Shown here: piece by piece, positions 15,984 to 24,618 of the stretch | How positions within the stretch are numbered: position 1 is the first letter of the stretch | How the letters are laid out: every line of letters begins with the position of its first letter | Origin: Acidimicrobiia bacterium | Lineage (GTDB): Bacteria; Actinomycetota; Acidimicrobiia; Acidimicrobiales; JANYDT01 | Direction of reading: 5' to 3' | Assembly: GCA_025359845.1 (NCBI GenBank) | Contig: JANYDT010000227.1 | Span: 1 to 32,072 of the forward strand | Length of the DNA stretch: 32,072 nucleotides | The notes under the pieces: model-generated | What the model was told of the DNA's origin: nothing | The model's input: the letters and a program-made list of their open reading frames with translations, nothing else | Database searches by the model: none | Translations under genes and position numbers: made by a program

Positions 15984-16082
15984 GTTAACCCGCTTCGGCC
16001 CCGAGCCGCGCCCTTGCAGGGCAACTGCGTCGACTCAGCCGCAGAGCAGCGGGCGGTCAGCGCGTCGGAGCAATGTCACGGC

Positions 16083-16292
16083 ATGACCCGCCGACAACGA
16101 CAACTCGACGAACTCCGTGACCTGTGCCGCTGCGGCGCGGTGGCCCGCGCTATCGACCTCGCGTTCGAACACTTCGCGGATTTCGGGCGCGACGACGACA
16201 TCGTCGACCTGCTCGCCGACGCCCTCGAGCGCCCCGAGGCACCTGAGGATGTTCTCCGCCGATTCGCCGAGCTGTGTGCGTCGCAACGCTGA
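16083..16292 (+). CDS. Small helical protein (69 aa), unknown
   Basis: The ATG at 16083 opens a 69-residue, highly charged, likely all-helical protein: MTRRQRQLDELRDLCRCGAV, then ARAIDLAFEHFADFGRDDDI and VDLLADALERPEAPEDVLRRF. Two Cys form CRC. Acidic residues dominate the middle. I do not recognise a family. GTCGGAG lies about 12 nt upstream. It ends 42 bp before the large plus-strand regulator and could be a partner of it or an independent short gene. Coding bias and the periodic Leu/Ala pattern are the only support. Confidence 0.5.
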   Translation: MTRRQRQLDELRDLCRCGAVARAIDLAFEHFADFGRDDDIVDLLADALERPEAPEDVLRRFAELCASQR

Positions 16293-16322
16293 GGGGCTCG
16301 TCGAGTGCGCGAAGATCCGAGG

Positions 16323-16328
16323 TAGCGT
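16323..16328 (+). promoter_or_regulatory. Candidate -10 (TAGCGT) for a leaderless regulator transcript
   Basis: TAGCGT is followed by exactly 6 nt and then the ATG at 16335. Transcription would start at the initiation codon. No Shine-Dalgarno is visible before this ATG, which agrees with leaderless translation. Confidence 0.5.
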
Positions 16329-16334
16329 CGTCGC

Positions 16335-19300
16335 ATGCGCATCGCGCTTCTCGGCGAACTCGAGGTGCGGGGTCACGACAAGCGCGACGTCGTGGTCACG
16401 GGCGCGAAGCAGCGGGCGCTCCTCGCGGTGTTGGCGCTGCACGTGGGTCGAGCGGTTACCGCTGATCAGCTCGTCGACGCGTTGTGGGGGGAGGACCCGC
16501 CGCCGGCGGTTCGCAACGGCCTTCAGGGGCTCGTCTCGAAGCTGCGGCGCGCACTCGGATCGACAGGCCTTGTCGCGATGCGCGGCGGTGGCTACGCGCT
16601 CGAGCTTCCGCCGGAAGCGATCGACGTGCACCGCTACGAGCTGTTGGTCGCGGAGGGACGCGCGGCGGCAGCCGGCGGCAACCCTGCGAGCGCTATTGCG
16701 CTCCTGACCGAGGCCGACTCGTTGTGGCGAGGCGATGCGCTCGCCGAGTTCTCCTATGAGGAGTTCGCGTCGATAGCGATCGCGCGGTTGTCGGAACTGC
16801 GCATTGCCGCGGTCGAGGAGAGACTCGACATGGAACTCCAACTCGGGCGTCACCAGGGCGTGATCGGCGAACTGGAGGTGCTGGTCATCGCTCACCCGCT
16901 GCGGGAGCGGCCTCGTGGCCTGTTGATGATTGCGCTGTACCGCAACGGGCGACAGGCCGACGCCCTCCGGATCTATCAGGAGGGTCGGCGTGTCCTGGGC
17001 GAGGAACTCGGGCTCGAGCCAGGGCCCGAGCTGCGCCAGTTGGAGGCGGCGATCCTCGCCCAGGACCCGTCGCTGGACGCGCCCGCGGTCGCCCGTCCGG
17101 GCCCGGCCACATGGACCCAACACCACTCGACCATCCCGGAGTCGCTGACGCCATTGGTTGGACGCGATGAAGAGCTGCGCGACCTCGCGCGATTGTTCGA
17201 CGATCGTCGCTTCATCACGCTCGTGGGGCCGGGAGGGGTGGGCAAGACAAGGCTGGCGCTGGAAGTGGCCCGCGCCAAGTCTGGGGCCTTGACTTACGGT
17301 GGGTGCCTCGTCGAGCTTGCCCCTGTCGGCGATCCCGCCGGTGTGCGCGCCGTGATTGCGTTCGCGCTCGACGTGGCGGACCCGAGCCGGCTGGCGGAGA
17401 TGATCGGTGAACGTGATCTGATGATCGTGCTCGACAACTGCGAGCACGTGATCACCACGGCCGCCGAAGTCGCCGAAGACCTCTTGCGTCGCTGCCCAGG
17501 TCTGCGTCTCCTGGCCACGAGCCGCGAGGGGCTCCGAGTTGGTGGCGAAACCATCTGGCCGGTAGGGCCGCTCGCGGGCGACGACGCCGTCCAGTTATTC
17601 GTCGCGCGCGCACAGGCCGCGGGTGCCCGACTCGAGCTCTCCGACGATCTCCTCTTGGCGATCTCGGAGATCTGCGCCCGCCTCGACGGCCTCCCGCTCG
17701 CCATCGAACTCGCCGCGGCCCGCACGCGAGCCTTTCCGATCCAGCAGATCTTGTCCCGCCTGAACGACCGTTTCCGCTTGCTCACCGGTGGGTCACGCAC
17801 CGCGCTGCCGCGTCATCAGACACTTCGGGCGGTGGTCGACTGGAGCTACGAGCTGTTGTTTGACGATGAGCAGCGCGTCTTCGAACGACTCTCCGTGTTC
17901 CCAGGGGGCTGTGATCTGGCCACCGCGCAGGCGGTCTGCGCCGACGAGGATCTATCGGGCCCAGGTCTCGAGGACGTCATTCACGCGCTCGTCGACAAGT
18001 CGCTCGTCATCGCCGTGCGAAAAGCGAAAGAGCTACGCGTCATGCAACTCCAGACCCTCGCGCAGTACGGCCGCGAGAAGCTTGCCGAACGGGGCGATTC
18101 AGCGCGAATCCGCGACGCCATGGCGGCGCACTACGCCCGGCTGTGCGCGGGCTCGGCCGCGGCCTACATCGGCGACCAGCAGCGGGCCTGGCTTACGGCG
18201 GTCGATCAGGAGCAGGACAACCTCAGGGGAGCGCTCGAGTGGGCGGTCGCGAACGACGATGCCGAGACGGCTTTGACGATCGCGGGCGGCGCGAGTTGGC
18301 CGCATTGGCTGGCGGGCACCATGATCGAGGGCAAGCGCTGGCTCGACGACGCCTTCGCGTGTGGGCGTGAGGCGAGCGAAACCACGCGGGCGCTGGCGTT
18401 GACGGGTCGGGCACTGATCGACTTTCAGTTAGGCGCAACGGAGCGCGTCGACGCGGACCTGGAAGCGGCGCTGGCGATATTCCGTCACCACGATATGGTG
18501 GCGTCGATGGCCTTGACGTACTCGTTCTACGCCGAGGTCGCCGCCGCGAGGGGTGACACCGACGAAGCCCGCAAGCGCCGACTAGAGGTACTCGCTTTCT
18601 ACATGGCGCTACCCGACGATCCGTTCCTGATCGCCGCCCGCGCTTACTCGCAGGCGAAGCTTGGGATGTTGGACGGTGACCTCGCCCACGCTGAGCGCTG
18701 CTACCGAGAGGCCGCCGACGGATTTTCTCGGATCGACAGGCCGGTCATGCGATCGATGTGCTTGGGCATGGTGGCCGACTTCGACGAGCGCAACGGTGAC
18801 TACCGCGCCGCGATCATGGGGCTGGAGGAGGCCGTCGAAACCAATAACGCGCTCGGCCTGAGGGGCTTCATGGGAGCGCTGCTGGCGCGCCTTGGATGGG
18901 CGTTGCTCCAAGACGGCAACACCGGGCGGGCCGAGCTCATGTACCAGCGCGCCGAAGGTCTCGCCCGCCGGCTGAACAACGCGCCAGTGGTCTTCCTTGC
19001 CCTCACGGGATTGGCGGCGCTGCATCGGCTCGATGGTCGAAATGGTGACGCGGCCACAGCGGGAATCGAAGCGCTGGAGCTCTACCTGGTCGGCGGTCCT
19101 CGCCGCCTCGCGAATCGTGTCGATCCGCGCGCAGATGTGCTCACCGCCGCGGCGGTGTGCTGCGCGGTGCTCGGTAATGTTGCCGCCGAAGGCGGCCGAG
19201 GGGAGCAAGCGGCACAACTGCTCGGCCACGCGGAGCATCTCCGCAACGATGCCGGCGCGCCGGTGCCCACCTTCCAACGCGACGATCTCGATCGCGCTCG

Positions 19301-19400
19301 CGACGCCGCGGTCACTCTTGTCGGTCACGATGAGTTTCTCGCCGCGTTCGAGCGCGGCCGGCGCGGCCAGCTCGGTGATGATGTGGCGTTCATCTCCTGA
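16335..19400 (+). CDS. Large SARP-type regulator: winged helix, BTAD, NTPase, TPR (AfsR-like)
   Basis: A 1021-residue AfsR-like protein. The OmpR-type DNA-binding domain (1-95) includes KQRALLAVLALHVGRAVTADQLVDALWGE and the wing GGGYALEL. BTAD (about 98-245) ends YQEGRRVLGEELGLEPGPELRQLE. The NB-ARC/STAND-type NTPase begins LVGRDEEL and has Walker A GPGGVGKTR (298-306), Walker B LMIVLDNCEH (362-371), TSREGL and the GLPLAIELAAAR motif (452-463). Residues about 490-600 form a winged-helix linker (LRAVVDWSYELL, then FERLSVFPGGCDL), and the rest is TPR-like repeats. By analogy with AfsR it would activate transcription when nucleotide- and ligand-switched. The exporter gene downstream is a reasonable candidate target, but no operator is evident. 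It is only distantly similar to the regulator at 4878. Confidence 0.9.
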   Translation: MRIALLGELEVRGHDKRDVVVTGAKQRALLAVLALHVGRAVTADQLVDALWGEDPPPAVRNGLQGLVSKLRRALGSTGLVAMRGGGYALELPPEAIDVHRYELLVAEGRAAAAGGNPASAIALLTEADSLWRGDALAEFSYEEFASIAIARLSELRIAAVEERLDMELQLGRHQGVIGELEVLVIAHPLRERPRGLLMIALYRNGRQADALRIYQEGRRVLGEELGLEPGPELRQLEAAILAQDPSLDAPAVARPGPATWTQHHSTIPESLTPLVGRDEELRDLARLFDDRRFITLVGPGGVGKTRLALEVARAKSGALTYGGCLVELAPVGDPAGVRAVIAFALDVADPSRLAEMIGERDLMIVLDNCEHVITTAAEVAEDLLRRCPGLRLLATSREGLRVGGETIWPVGPLAGDDAVQLFVARAQAAGARLELSDDLLLAISEICARLDGLPLAIELAAARTRAFPIQQILSRLNDRFRLLTGGSRTALPRHQTLRAVVDWSYELLFDDEQRVFERLSVFPGGCDLATAQAVCADEDLSGPGLEDVIHALVDKSLVIAVRKAKELRVMQLQTLAQYGREKLAERGDSARIRDAMAAHYARLCAGSAAAYIGDQQRAWLTAVDQEQDNLRGALEWAVANDDAETALTIAGGASWPHWLAGTMIEGKRWLDDAFACGREASETTRALALTGRALIDFQLGATERVDADLEAALAIFRHHDMVASMALTYSFYAEVAAARGDTDEARKRRLEVLAFYMALPDDPFLIAARAYSQAKLGMLDGDLAHAERCYREAADGFSRIDRPVMRSMCLGMVADFDERNGDYRAAIMGLEEAVETNNALGLRGFMGALLARLGWALLQDGNTGRAELMYQRAEGLARRLNNAPVVFLALTGLAALHRLDGRNGDAATAGIEALELYLVGGPRRLANRVDPRADVLTAAAVCCAVLGNVAAEGGRGEQAAQLLGHAEHLRNDAGAPVPTFQRDDLDRARDAAVTLVGHDEFLAAFERGRRGQLGDDVAFIS

Positions 19401-19510
19401 TCGAGCATTCGCCGACTCGTCGAGGTCGTCGAACTCAGCGGTAGTGCAGTCCCACGTCAGCGGGTTCCTGGATCGTGGCGTTGTCCCGCACTCGGCGGGG
19501 CCAAACCCCA

Positions 19511-19516
19511 GGAGGA
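19511..19516 (+). promoter_or_regulatory. Shine-Dalgarno GGAGGA of the MMPL gene
   Basis: GGAGGA lies 5 nt before the ATG at 19522. It decides the start: the same frame stays open for 175 codons upstream, but that stretch is a shadow of the regulator gene. Confidence 0.75.
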
Positions 19517-19521
19517 CCCAA

Positions 19522-21702
19522 ATGAGTGCACTTCTGTTTCGTCTCGGCCGCCGCTGCGCCCGCCACCCGTTTCGGGTGATCGGCCTATGGCTCATGGCCG
19601 CGTTCGCCGTCGTGGGCCTGAAAGGCACGGCTGGCGGAACGTTCAACGACAGCTTTCGTGTCCCGGGCGTCGAGTCACAACACGCTGTCGACGTCTTGAA
19701 GGACCGGTTCCCCAGCCGGGCCGGCCAATCCGCACGCATCGTCGTGCACGTCGACAAGGGACGACTCGACGACGCCGGGCACCGACCAACGGTAGACGGG
19801 GCCCGTCAGCAACTGGCGAAAGGCCACGATGTCGCCAACGTCAGCGATCCGTTCGCGGCACACTCGGCCGCCATCAGCGCGGACGGACGAACCGGCTACC
19901 TCGACGTGGCGTACACGTTGGACAAGCTCACCGTCCGGCAGCTCGACGATGCCACGACCGTAGCGGAGCGCGTCCGCGCCGACGGGGTGCAGACCGAGTT
20001 CACGGGTCTCCTCGCTGAGTTGGCGAAGAAGGATCCCGCCAGCGAACTGATCGGCGTTGGCGTCGCCATCATCGTGCTGTTGATCGCGTTCGGCTCCGTT
20101 GTCGCCATGGGCCTTCCGATCCTGACCGCGCTCATGGGCCTCTTCGTCGGCGCGGCAAGTGTGGGCGTGCTGTCGGCCGTCATGGATGTCCCCAAATTCT
20201 CCCTGGTTCTGTGCATGATGGTCGGCCTCGGCGTCGGCATCGACTACGCGCTGTTCATCGTGACCCGCCACCGCCAGCACCTTCACGACGGCATGAGCGT
20301 CGAAGACTCGGCCGGCGCGGCCATTGCCACCGCCGGACAGGCGGTTCTCTTCGCGGGCACGACCGTGGTCATCGCCATCCTCGGGCTTTTCCTCGCAGGA
20401 CTGCCGGCGATCACATCCATGGGCGTCTCCGTCGCCTTGGTGGTAGTCGTCGCGATGATGGCGGCCATCACGCTGCTGCCAGGGCTGCTCGGGCTGGCGG
20501 GAACGAAGATCGACAAGCTGTCAATCCACCGCAAAACGCACGTCGCCAAGCCAGCACACGAGACGTTCTCGGGCCGCTGGGCCAACCATGTCGGCAGTCA
20601 CCCGGTTCGCTATGCGATGATGAGTTTCATGGCGTTATGCGCCATCGCGGCGCCCGCACTCAGCATGCGGATCGGTATGCCCGACGACGGCAACGCAGCC
20701 AAGGCCACGACCCAGCGCAAGGGGTACGATTTGCTCGCTGACGGCTTCGGCCGCGGCTTCAACGGACCGATCCTGGTCGTGATCGATATCCCGACACGTG
20801 CCGACCACGTTGCCGTCAACCGAATCCACGATGCCTTGCAGGCCGACCCTGGAGTTGCCGCCGTCACTGCGCCCGTCTTCAACGCCGCCAGTGACACCGC
20901 GATGCTGACGACCAACCCCACCACCGCGCCGCAAGACGAGAATACCGACACGTTGGTGCGACACCTGCGCTCCGACGTACTGTCGACGGCCGTACAGGGC
21001 ACCGACGCCAAGGCGCTGCTCACCGGCCAAGCCATGGTCACCGACCTCACCGATCGCATCTCCAGCCGCATGCCGATCTTCATCGCCGCGATCGTGGCGA
21101 TGTCGTTCCTGCTACTGATGATCGTGTTCCGCTCGATCCTCGTCCCACTGAAGGCCGCACTGATGAACCTCCTCTCGATCGCCGCTGCGTACGGCGTGAT
21201 CGTCGCGGTGTTCCAATGGGGTTGGGCGAACGAACTCATCGGGTTGCAGCACACCATGCCGATCAACCCGTTCGCACCGCTGATCATGTTTGCCATCCTC
21301 TTCGGCCTCTCGATGGACTACGAGGTGTTCCTCCTGTCACGAATTCGTGAGGAGTACCTGACCACAAGTGACAGCCACAAGTCCGTCGTGACGGGTCTCT
21401 CGAACACTGCTCGGGTCATCACCTCAGCCGCCCTCATCATGATCAGTGTGTTTGGCGCCTTCGTGCTCGGTGATGACCCGAACGGCAAACTGTTCGGGGT
21501 CGGCCTGGCCGTCGCGGTGTTCCTCGATGCCACGCTCGTCCGCATGGTCCTCGTACCGGCGACCATGAGCCTCTTCGGTCGCGCCAACTGGTGGCTACCA
21601 ACCTGGCTCGACCGCATCCTTCCCCACCTCGACCTCGAGGGGGCACCCAAGGACGCTGAGGTCATCGACGTCGTGCCCGAGCGCGAACTCATCGCCGCCT
21701 GA
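19522..21702 (+). CDS. MMPL/RND-family membrane transporter
   Basis: A 726-residue proton-driven exporter with 12 predicted transmembrane helices in two repeats of 1 + 5, each with a large extracytoplasmic loop after its first helix. Motifs: GVGIDYALF (237-245) and GLSMDYEVF (595-603), whose Asp-Tyr pairs are the proton relay of MmpL proteins. Each repeat starts with RHPFRVIGLWL (14-24) or SHPVRYAMMSF. The C-terminus is a short acidic tail without the extended domain seen in mycobacterial MmpL3. Substrates of this family are lipids, glycolipids or polyketides; the substrate here is unknown. It follows the AfsR-like regulator by 121 bp on the same strand and has its own strong Shine-Dalgarno, so it may be a target of that regulator. 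Confidence 0.9.
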   Translation: MSALLFRLGRRCARHPFRVIGLWLMAAFAVVGLKGTAGGTFNDSFRVPGVESQHAVDVLKDRFPSRAGQSARIVVHVDKGRLDDAGHRPTVDGARQQLAKGHDVANVSDPFAAHSAAISADGRTGYLDVAYTLDKLTVRQLDDATTVAERVRADGVQTEFTGLLAELAKKDPASELIGVGVAIIVLLIAFGSVVAMGLPILTALMGLFVGAASVGVLSAVMDVPKFSLVLCMMVGLGVGIDYALFIVTRHRQHLHDGMSVEDSAGAAIATAGQAVLFAGTTVVIAILGLFLAGLPAITSMGVSVALVVVVAMMAAITLLPGLLGLAGTKIDKLSIHRKTHVAKPAHETFSGRWANHVGSHPVRYAMMSFMALCAIAAPALSMRIGMPDDGNAAKATTQRKGYDLLADGFGRGFNGPILVVIDIPTRADHVAVNRIHDALQADPGVAAVTAPVFNAASDTAMLTTNPTTAPQDENTDTLVRHLRSDVLSTAVQGTDAKALLTGQAMVTDLTDRISSRMPIFIAAIVAMSFLLLMIVFRSILVPLKAALMNLLSIAAAYGVIVAVFQWGWANELIGLQHTMPINPFAPLIMFAILFGLSMDYEVFLLSRIREEYLTTSDSHKSVVTGLSNTARVITSAALIMISVFGAFVLGDDPNGKLFGVGLAVAVFLDATLVRMVLVPATMSLFGRANWWLPTWLDRILPHLDLEGAPKDAEVIDVVPERELIAA

Positions 21703-21736
21703 TCCTGACTCGTGTCTTGCGCCTCGTGTCCTCGAG

Positions 21737-21814
21737 AACTGGGTCAAACCCGCGCATATGGGTCGCGTTGGCAGCGCGGTCTGGTCGCCCCATTCCTGTC
21801 CGGTTGACCCAGTT
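21737..21814. repeat. 11-bp inverted repeat enclosing 56 bp
   Basis: AACTGGGTCAA (21737-21747) and TTGACCCAGTT (21804-21814) are perfect inverted copies separated by 56 bp, and similarity continues imperfectly on both sides. It lies between the exporter stop and the tRNA terminator hairpin. It may be a long-range stem, a pair of protein-binding sites or the ends of a tiny decayed element. Confidence 0.55.
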
Positions 21815-21833
21815 TGGGAGGTGGAGGGGACGC

Positions 21834-21861
21834 GGAACGGCCCGGAGGTCCGGGCCGTTCC
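21834..21861. terminator. Perfect 12-bp GC-rich hairpin, probable terminator of the tRNA genes
   Basis: GGAACGGCCCGG, loop AGGT, then CCGGGCCGTTCC form a perfect 12-bp stem. It lies 14 bp beyond the CCA end of tRNA-Phe, so it probably ends the minus-strand tRNA transcript and may also stop read-through from the exporter gene. No T-tract follows on either strand, as is common for actinobacterial hairpin terminators. Confidence 0.7.
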
Positions 21862-21875
21862 GGCAGGTCAACTTG

Positions 21876-21951
21876 TGGTGGTCGGGCGCGGGATCGATCC
21901 GCGGACCTCGCGCTTTTCAGGCGCGCGCTCTGCCAACTGAGCTACCCGACC
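21876..21951 (-). tRNA. tRNA-Phe (GAA)
   Basis: The minus strand folds into a standard cloverleaf: acceptor GGTCGGG pairing with CCCGACC, D arm with GCTCAGTTGGCAGAGC, anticodon stem CGCGC/GCGCG around loop CTGAAAA (anticodon GAA), and T arm GCGGATCGATCCCGC. The discriminator A is followed by an encoded CCA (21876-21878). The T-loop-region sequence GATCGAT is slightly unusual but pairs normally. Confidence 0.95.
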
Positions 21952-21962
21952 AAGAACTAATG

Positions 21963-22037
21963 CGGACCTGACGGGATTTGAACCCGCGACCTCCGGCTTG
22001 ACAGGCCGGCGTGCACTCCTGGCTGCACCACAGGTCC
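21963..22037 (-). tRNA. tRNA-Asp (GTC)
   Basis: Acceptor GGACCTG pairs with CAGGTCC. The D stem is GTGC/GCAC with loop AGCCAGGAGT, the anticodon stem CCGGC/GCCGG encloses CTGTCAA (anticodon GTC), and the T arm is GCGGG TTCAAAT CCCGT. The discriminator is G. A full CCA is not encoded (GCA follows), unlike tRNA-Phe. It lies 11 bp upstream of tRNA-Phe in the same transcript. Confidence 0.94.
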
Positions 22038-22344
22038 GTGACAGCAGATGAAAACTCTAGCAGCCCCACGCGCCGCGCCGTCGAAGGATTCTCACCCGGT
22101 GGCCGGATGGGACGGCTCGACCGGTGGAGCCCCATCCCACAATGCGGAGATCGCAACGGCCCAGAGGCGGTCGCCGAGGCGGATGACTCGCTCACCGGCA
22201 TGGAACAACACGCCCGACGATGAGGCCAGAACCGCTCTTCTCCCACCATTCGAAGCACGGGAAACGCCGACAGTTTGTCGAACCTACGGCCCAGCCACGC
22301 GGCGTAGCGAGCTGGTGAAGGGCCGGTGGCGATACGCTCCGGCC
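22038..22344. other. 307-bp gap between the tRNA genes and coaX: possible tRNA promoter and a hairpin
   Basis: On the minus strand TAGAGT (complement of 22054-22059) could be the -10 of the tRNA pair, placing the transcript start about 10 nt before tRNA-Asp. At 22105-22137 an imperfect hairpin has outer stem GGATGG/CCATCC, a 3-nt bulge, inner stem GGCTC/GAGCC and an 8-nt loop. Its role is unclear, since the likely coaX start of transcription is further downstream. I see no gene here; the open frame that continues upstream of coaX has no family resemblance. Confidence 0.4.
22333..22338 (+). promoter_or_regulatory. Candidate -10 (TACGCT) for leaderless coaX
   Basis: TACGCT is followed by exactly 6 nt and GTG at 22345, and no Shine-Dalgarno is visible. 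It supports GTG 22345 over the in-frame GTG at 22315. Confidence 0.5.
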
Positions 22345-23139
22345 GTGCTCCTCGTCGTCGATGTCGGCAACACCCAGACCGTTATCGGTGTCTACCCGTC
22401 CGACGAGCGAGGTAACACCAACGGATCGGAACTCGTCGATCATTGGCGCATCGCCACCAACGCCGAGCGCACCCCTGATGAACTCGGGTTGCTGCTGCGC
22501 CAGTTCTTGGCCGGTCGCGGCGATACCTTCGACGCCGCGAACGTCGGGGGCGTAGCGATTTGCTCGGGAGTGCCGCGGGCGACCGCTCACCTCCGGCGCA
22601 TGTGCGATCGCTACCTCGGCTACCAGCCGACGGTGCTCGAGCCTGGCGTTCGCACGGGAATGCCCATCCTGTACGACAACCCCAAGGAGGTGGGCGCCGA
22701 TCGCATCGCCAATGCCGTGGGGGCCATGGACCGCTACGGCGCGCCGGTGATCGTCGTCGACTTTGGAACGGCGACAACCTTCGACGCCGTTTCGTCGAAG
22801 GGCGAATACCTTGGTGGCGCCATTTTCCCGGGCATGGAGATCAGCCTCGAGGCCCTGTTCTCCAGGGCCGCGGCCCTTCGGCGGGTCGAGTTGGTCGAGC
22901 CCCGCCATGTGATCGGTAAGTCGACGACCGAGTCGTTGCAGTCCGGTGCCTTGTATGGCTACGCGGCCATGGTGGACGGGATGTGCGAGCGGATCCAAGC
23001 CGAAATGGGCGAAGCGCGGGTGATCTCGACCGGAGGATTAGGACCGGTTATCTCCCGACTCACGAAGAGTGTCCACGAAAACGACGCGTGGGTGACCCTG
23101 CACGGCATGCGCCTAATCCACGAGAAGAATCTGCCGTAG
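22345..23139 (+). CDS. coaX: Type III pantothenate kinase
   Basis: It phosphorylates pantothenate, the first step of coenzyme A synthesis, and needs a monovalent cation. Family motifs are in order: phosphate-binding LLVVDVGNTQTVIGVY (2-17), EVGADRIANAVGA for pantothenate binding, VIVVDFGTATTFDAV for the second phosphate motif, and GGAIFPGMEISLEALFSRAAALRRVE. A 264-residue protein from GTG 22345 matches the normal length of about 255-270, and the DVGNT motif then begins at residue 6. A longer frame to 22048 exists but its extra 99 residues are low-complexity and unrelated. The coaX-lysS neighbourhood is also found in mycobacteria. Type III enzymes are not feedback-inhibited by CoA. Confidence 0.93.
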   Translation: MLLVVDVGNTQTVIGVYPSDERGNTNGSELVDHWRIATNAERTPDELGLLLRQFLAGRGDTFDAANVGGVAICSGVPRATAHLRRMCDRYLGYQPTVLEPGVRTGMPILYDNPKEVGADRIANAVGAMDRYGAPVIVVDFGTATTFDAVSSKGEYLGGAIFPGMEISLEALFSRAAALRRVELVEPRHVIGKSTTESLQSGALYGYAAMVDGMCERIQAEMGEARVISTGGLGPVISRLTKSVHENDAWVTLHGMRLIHEKNLP

Positions 23140-23175
23140 GCCGAATCCATTAAGTACGCAGTGGTCGCGCGCCGA

Positions 23176-23181
23176 TAGTCT
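23176..23181 (+). promoter_or_regulatory. Candidate -10 (TAGTCT) of lysS
   Basis: TAGTCT lies 9 nt before the lysS ATG at 23191, giving a predicted leader of only 2-3 nt. There is no Shine-Dalgarno in the gap after coaX. Confidence 0.4.
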
Positions 23182-23190
23182 CTTCACCTC

Positions 23191-24612
23191 ATGTCAGGAC
23201 CCGCGCAGCCCGCCGACATCTATCGGTTCGAGCCGACCGCAACGGCCGCGGGGCTCGCAACCAAGCACGCCGAGTTGGAGCCTGGGCGCGAAACCGACGA
23301 GTCGGTCACGATCGCAGGCCGCCTGATGTTGCGCCGCGGCCAGGGCAAGTTGGCCTTTGGGCAGCTGCAGGACGCGACGGGGCGCATCCAACTCTTCGTG
23401 CCGAGCGATGTCACCCCGTACTTCGAGGAGTTCACCGCGCTCAATCTTGGCGACTGGATCGGCGTCACCGGTGATGTCATGACCACCCGCAAGGGCGAAT
23501 TGTCGGTGAAGGTGCGGGATTGGTGCGTGCTGGCCAAGACCCAGCGTCAGTTTCCGGAGAAGTGGCACGGGATAGCCGATGTCGACACCCGCTATCGCCA
23601 GCGTTACCTCGACCTTGTCGTCACTCCCGAGTCGGCCCGGACGTTTCGCATGCGTAGCGCCATGATCAGCCTCATGCGGCGCTGGCTCGAAGACCGCGAC
23701 TTCATGGAGGTCGAAACGCCGCTCTTGCAGCCCATCCCGGGTGGTGCTTTGGCCAAGCCGTTCGTGACCCATCACAACGCCCTCGACCTGGAGCTGTATC
23801 TGCGAATCGCCCCAGAGCTATATCTCAAGCGGCTGGTGGTGGGCGGTTTCGAACGGGTCTTCGAGATCGGTCGGGTCTTTCGCAACGAAGGCCTATCGCC
23901 GCGCCACAACCCCGAATTCACCATGTTGGAGACGTACGCGGCGTACTGGGACTACTCCGACCAGATGCGCCTCACCGAAGACCTGACGGCCCATCTCGCC
24001 ACCGAACTCCTGGGTACGACCAAGCTTGCGTACAACGATCGCGAACTCGACCTCACGCCGCCGTGGCGCCGAGCGACGCTCACCGAACTGACCAGCACCG
24101 CCATCGGTCAACCGGTCTCGATCGACATGGCGATCGACGATTTGCGAGCCTTGTGCGTGACGCATGGAGTCGACGTCCACCCGCACTACGGGCCGGGCAA
24201 GTTGCTTTTGGAGCTGTACGAGAAGACCACCGAACACACGCTGTGGGGTCCGGTGTTCGTCTGCGACTATCCGAAAGAGGTGTCGCCCCTGGCGCGCGAT
24301 CACCGGTCGCAGCCCGAGATGACCGAGCGATTCGAGTGCATCGTGGCGGGACGGGAGTTGTGCAATGGCTACAGCGAGCTGGTCGACGCGACCGAGCAAT
24401 TGGCCCGTTTCCGAGACCAAGCGGCCAAGAGCGACTACGACGACGAAGCCATGGCCGTCGACGCCGATTACGTTCGGGCGCTCGAATATGGCCTTGCCCC
24501 CACGGCTGGACTTGGCATCGGCATCGATCGGCTGCTCATGCTGCTGGCCGACGTTTCGTCGATTCGTGACGTGATCCTCTTTCCGACGCTGCGTCCCGAG
24601 CAGAATGCGTAG
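23191..24612 (+). CDS. lysS: Lysyl-tRNA synthetase, class II
   Basis: It charges tRNA-Lys. The N-terminal OB-fold anticodon-binding domain (about 37-110) includes [23 protein letters not shown]. The class II catalytic core follows: RQRYLDLV and the motif 1 helix up to [26 protein letters not shown], motif 2 [18 protein letters not shown], and motif 3 [12 protein letters not shown] near the end. [11 protein letters not shown] and [12 protein letters not shown] are lysine-pocket segments diagnostic for LysRS over AspRS or AsnRS. At 473 residues it is slightly shorter than E. coli LysS (505) because of a short N-terminus. Only 6 bp separate it from the next gene. Confidence 0.96.
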   Translation: MSGPAQPADIYRFEPTATAAGLATKHAELEPGRETDESVTIAGRLMLRRGQGKLAFGQLQDATGRIQLFVPSDVTPYFEEFTALNLGDWIGVTGDVMTTRKGELSVKVRDWCVLAKTQRQFPEKWHGIADVDTRYRQRYLDLVVTPESARTFRMRSAMISLMRRWLEDRDFMEVETPLLQPIPGGALAKPFVTHHNALDLELYLRIAPELYLKRLVVGGFERVFEIGRVFRNEGLSPRHNPEFTMLETYAAYWDYSDQMRLTEDLTAHLATELLGTTKLAYNDRELDLTPPWRRATLTELTSTAIGQPVSIDMAIDDLRALCVTHGVDVHPHYGPGKLLLELYEKTTEHTLWGPVFVCDYPKEVSPLARDHRSQPEMTERFECIVAGRELCNGYSELVDATEQLARFRDQAAKSDYDDEAMAVDADYVRALEYGLAPTAGLGIGIDRLLMLLADVSSIRDVILFPTLRPEQNA

Positions 24613-24618
24613 CGTGCG

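Noticed and set aside
16035..17447. A 470-codon open frame on the minus strand opposite the plus-strand SARP regulator
   Set aside because: It is antisense to a clear BTAD/NTPase gene, has no family resemblance and an Arg/His/Gln-rich composition typical of a GC-rich shadow frame.
18997..19521. Upstream extension of the MMPL transporter frame by 175 codons
   Set aside because: It overlaps the 3' end of the regulator in another frame, and GGAGGA directly before ATG 19522 marks the real start.
21876..22037. Integration site (att) at the tRNA genes
   Set aside because: I found no second copy of either tRNA 3' end and no integrase in the window.
22048..22344. Upstream extension of the coaX frame by 99 codons
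   Set aside because: The extra sequence is unrelated to pantothenate kinases; the family begins with the DVGNT motif, which is 5 residues after GTG 22345.
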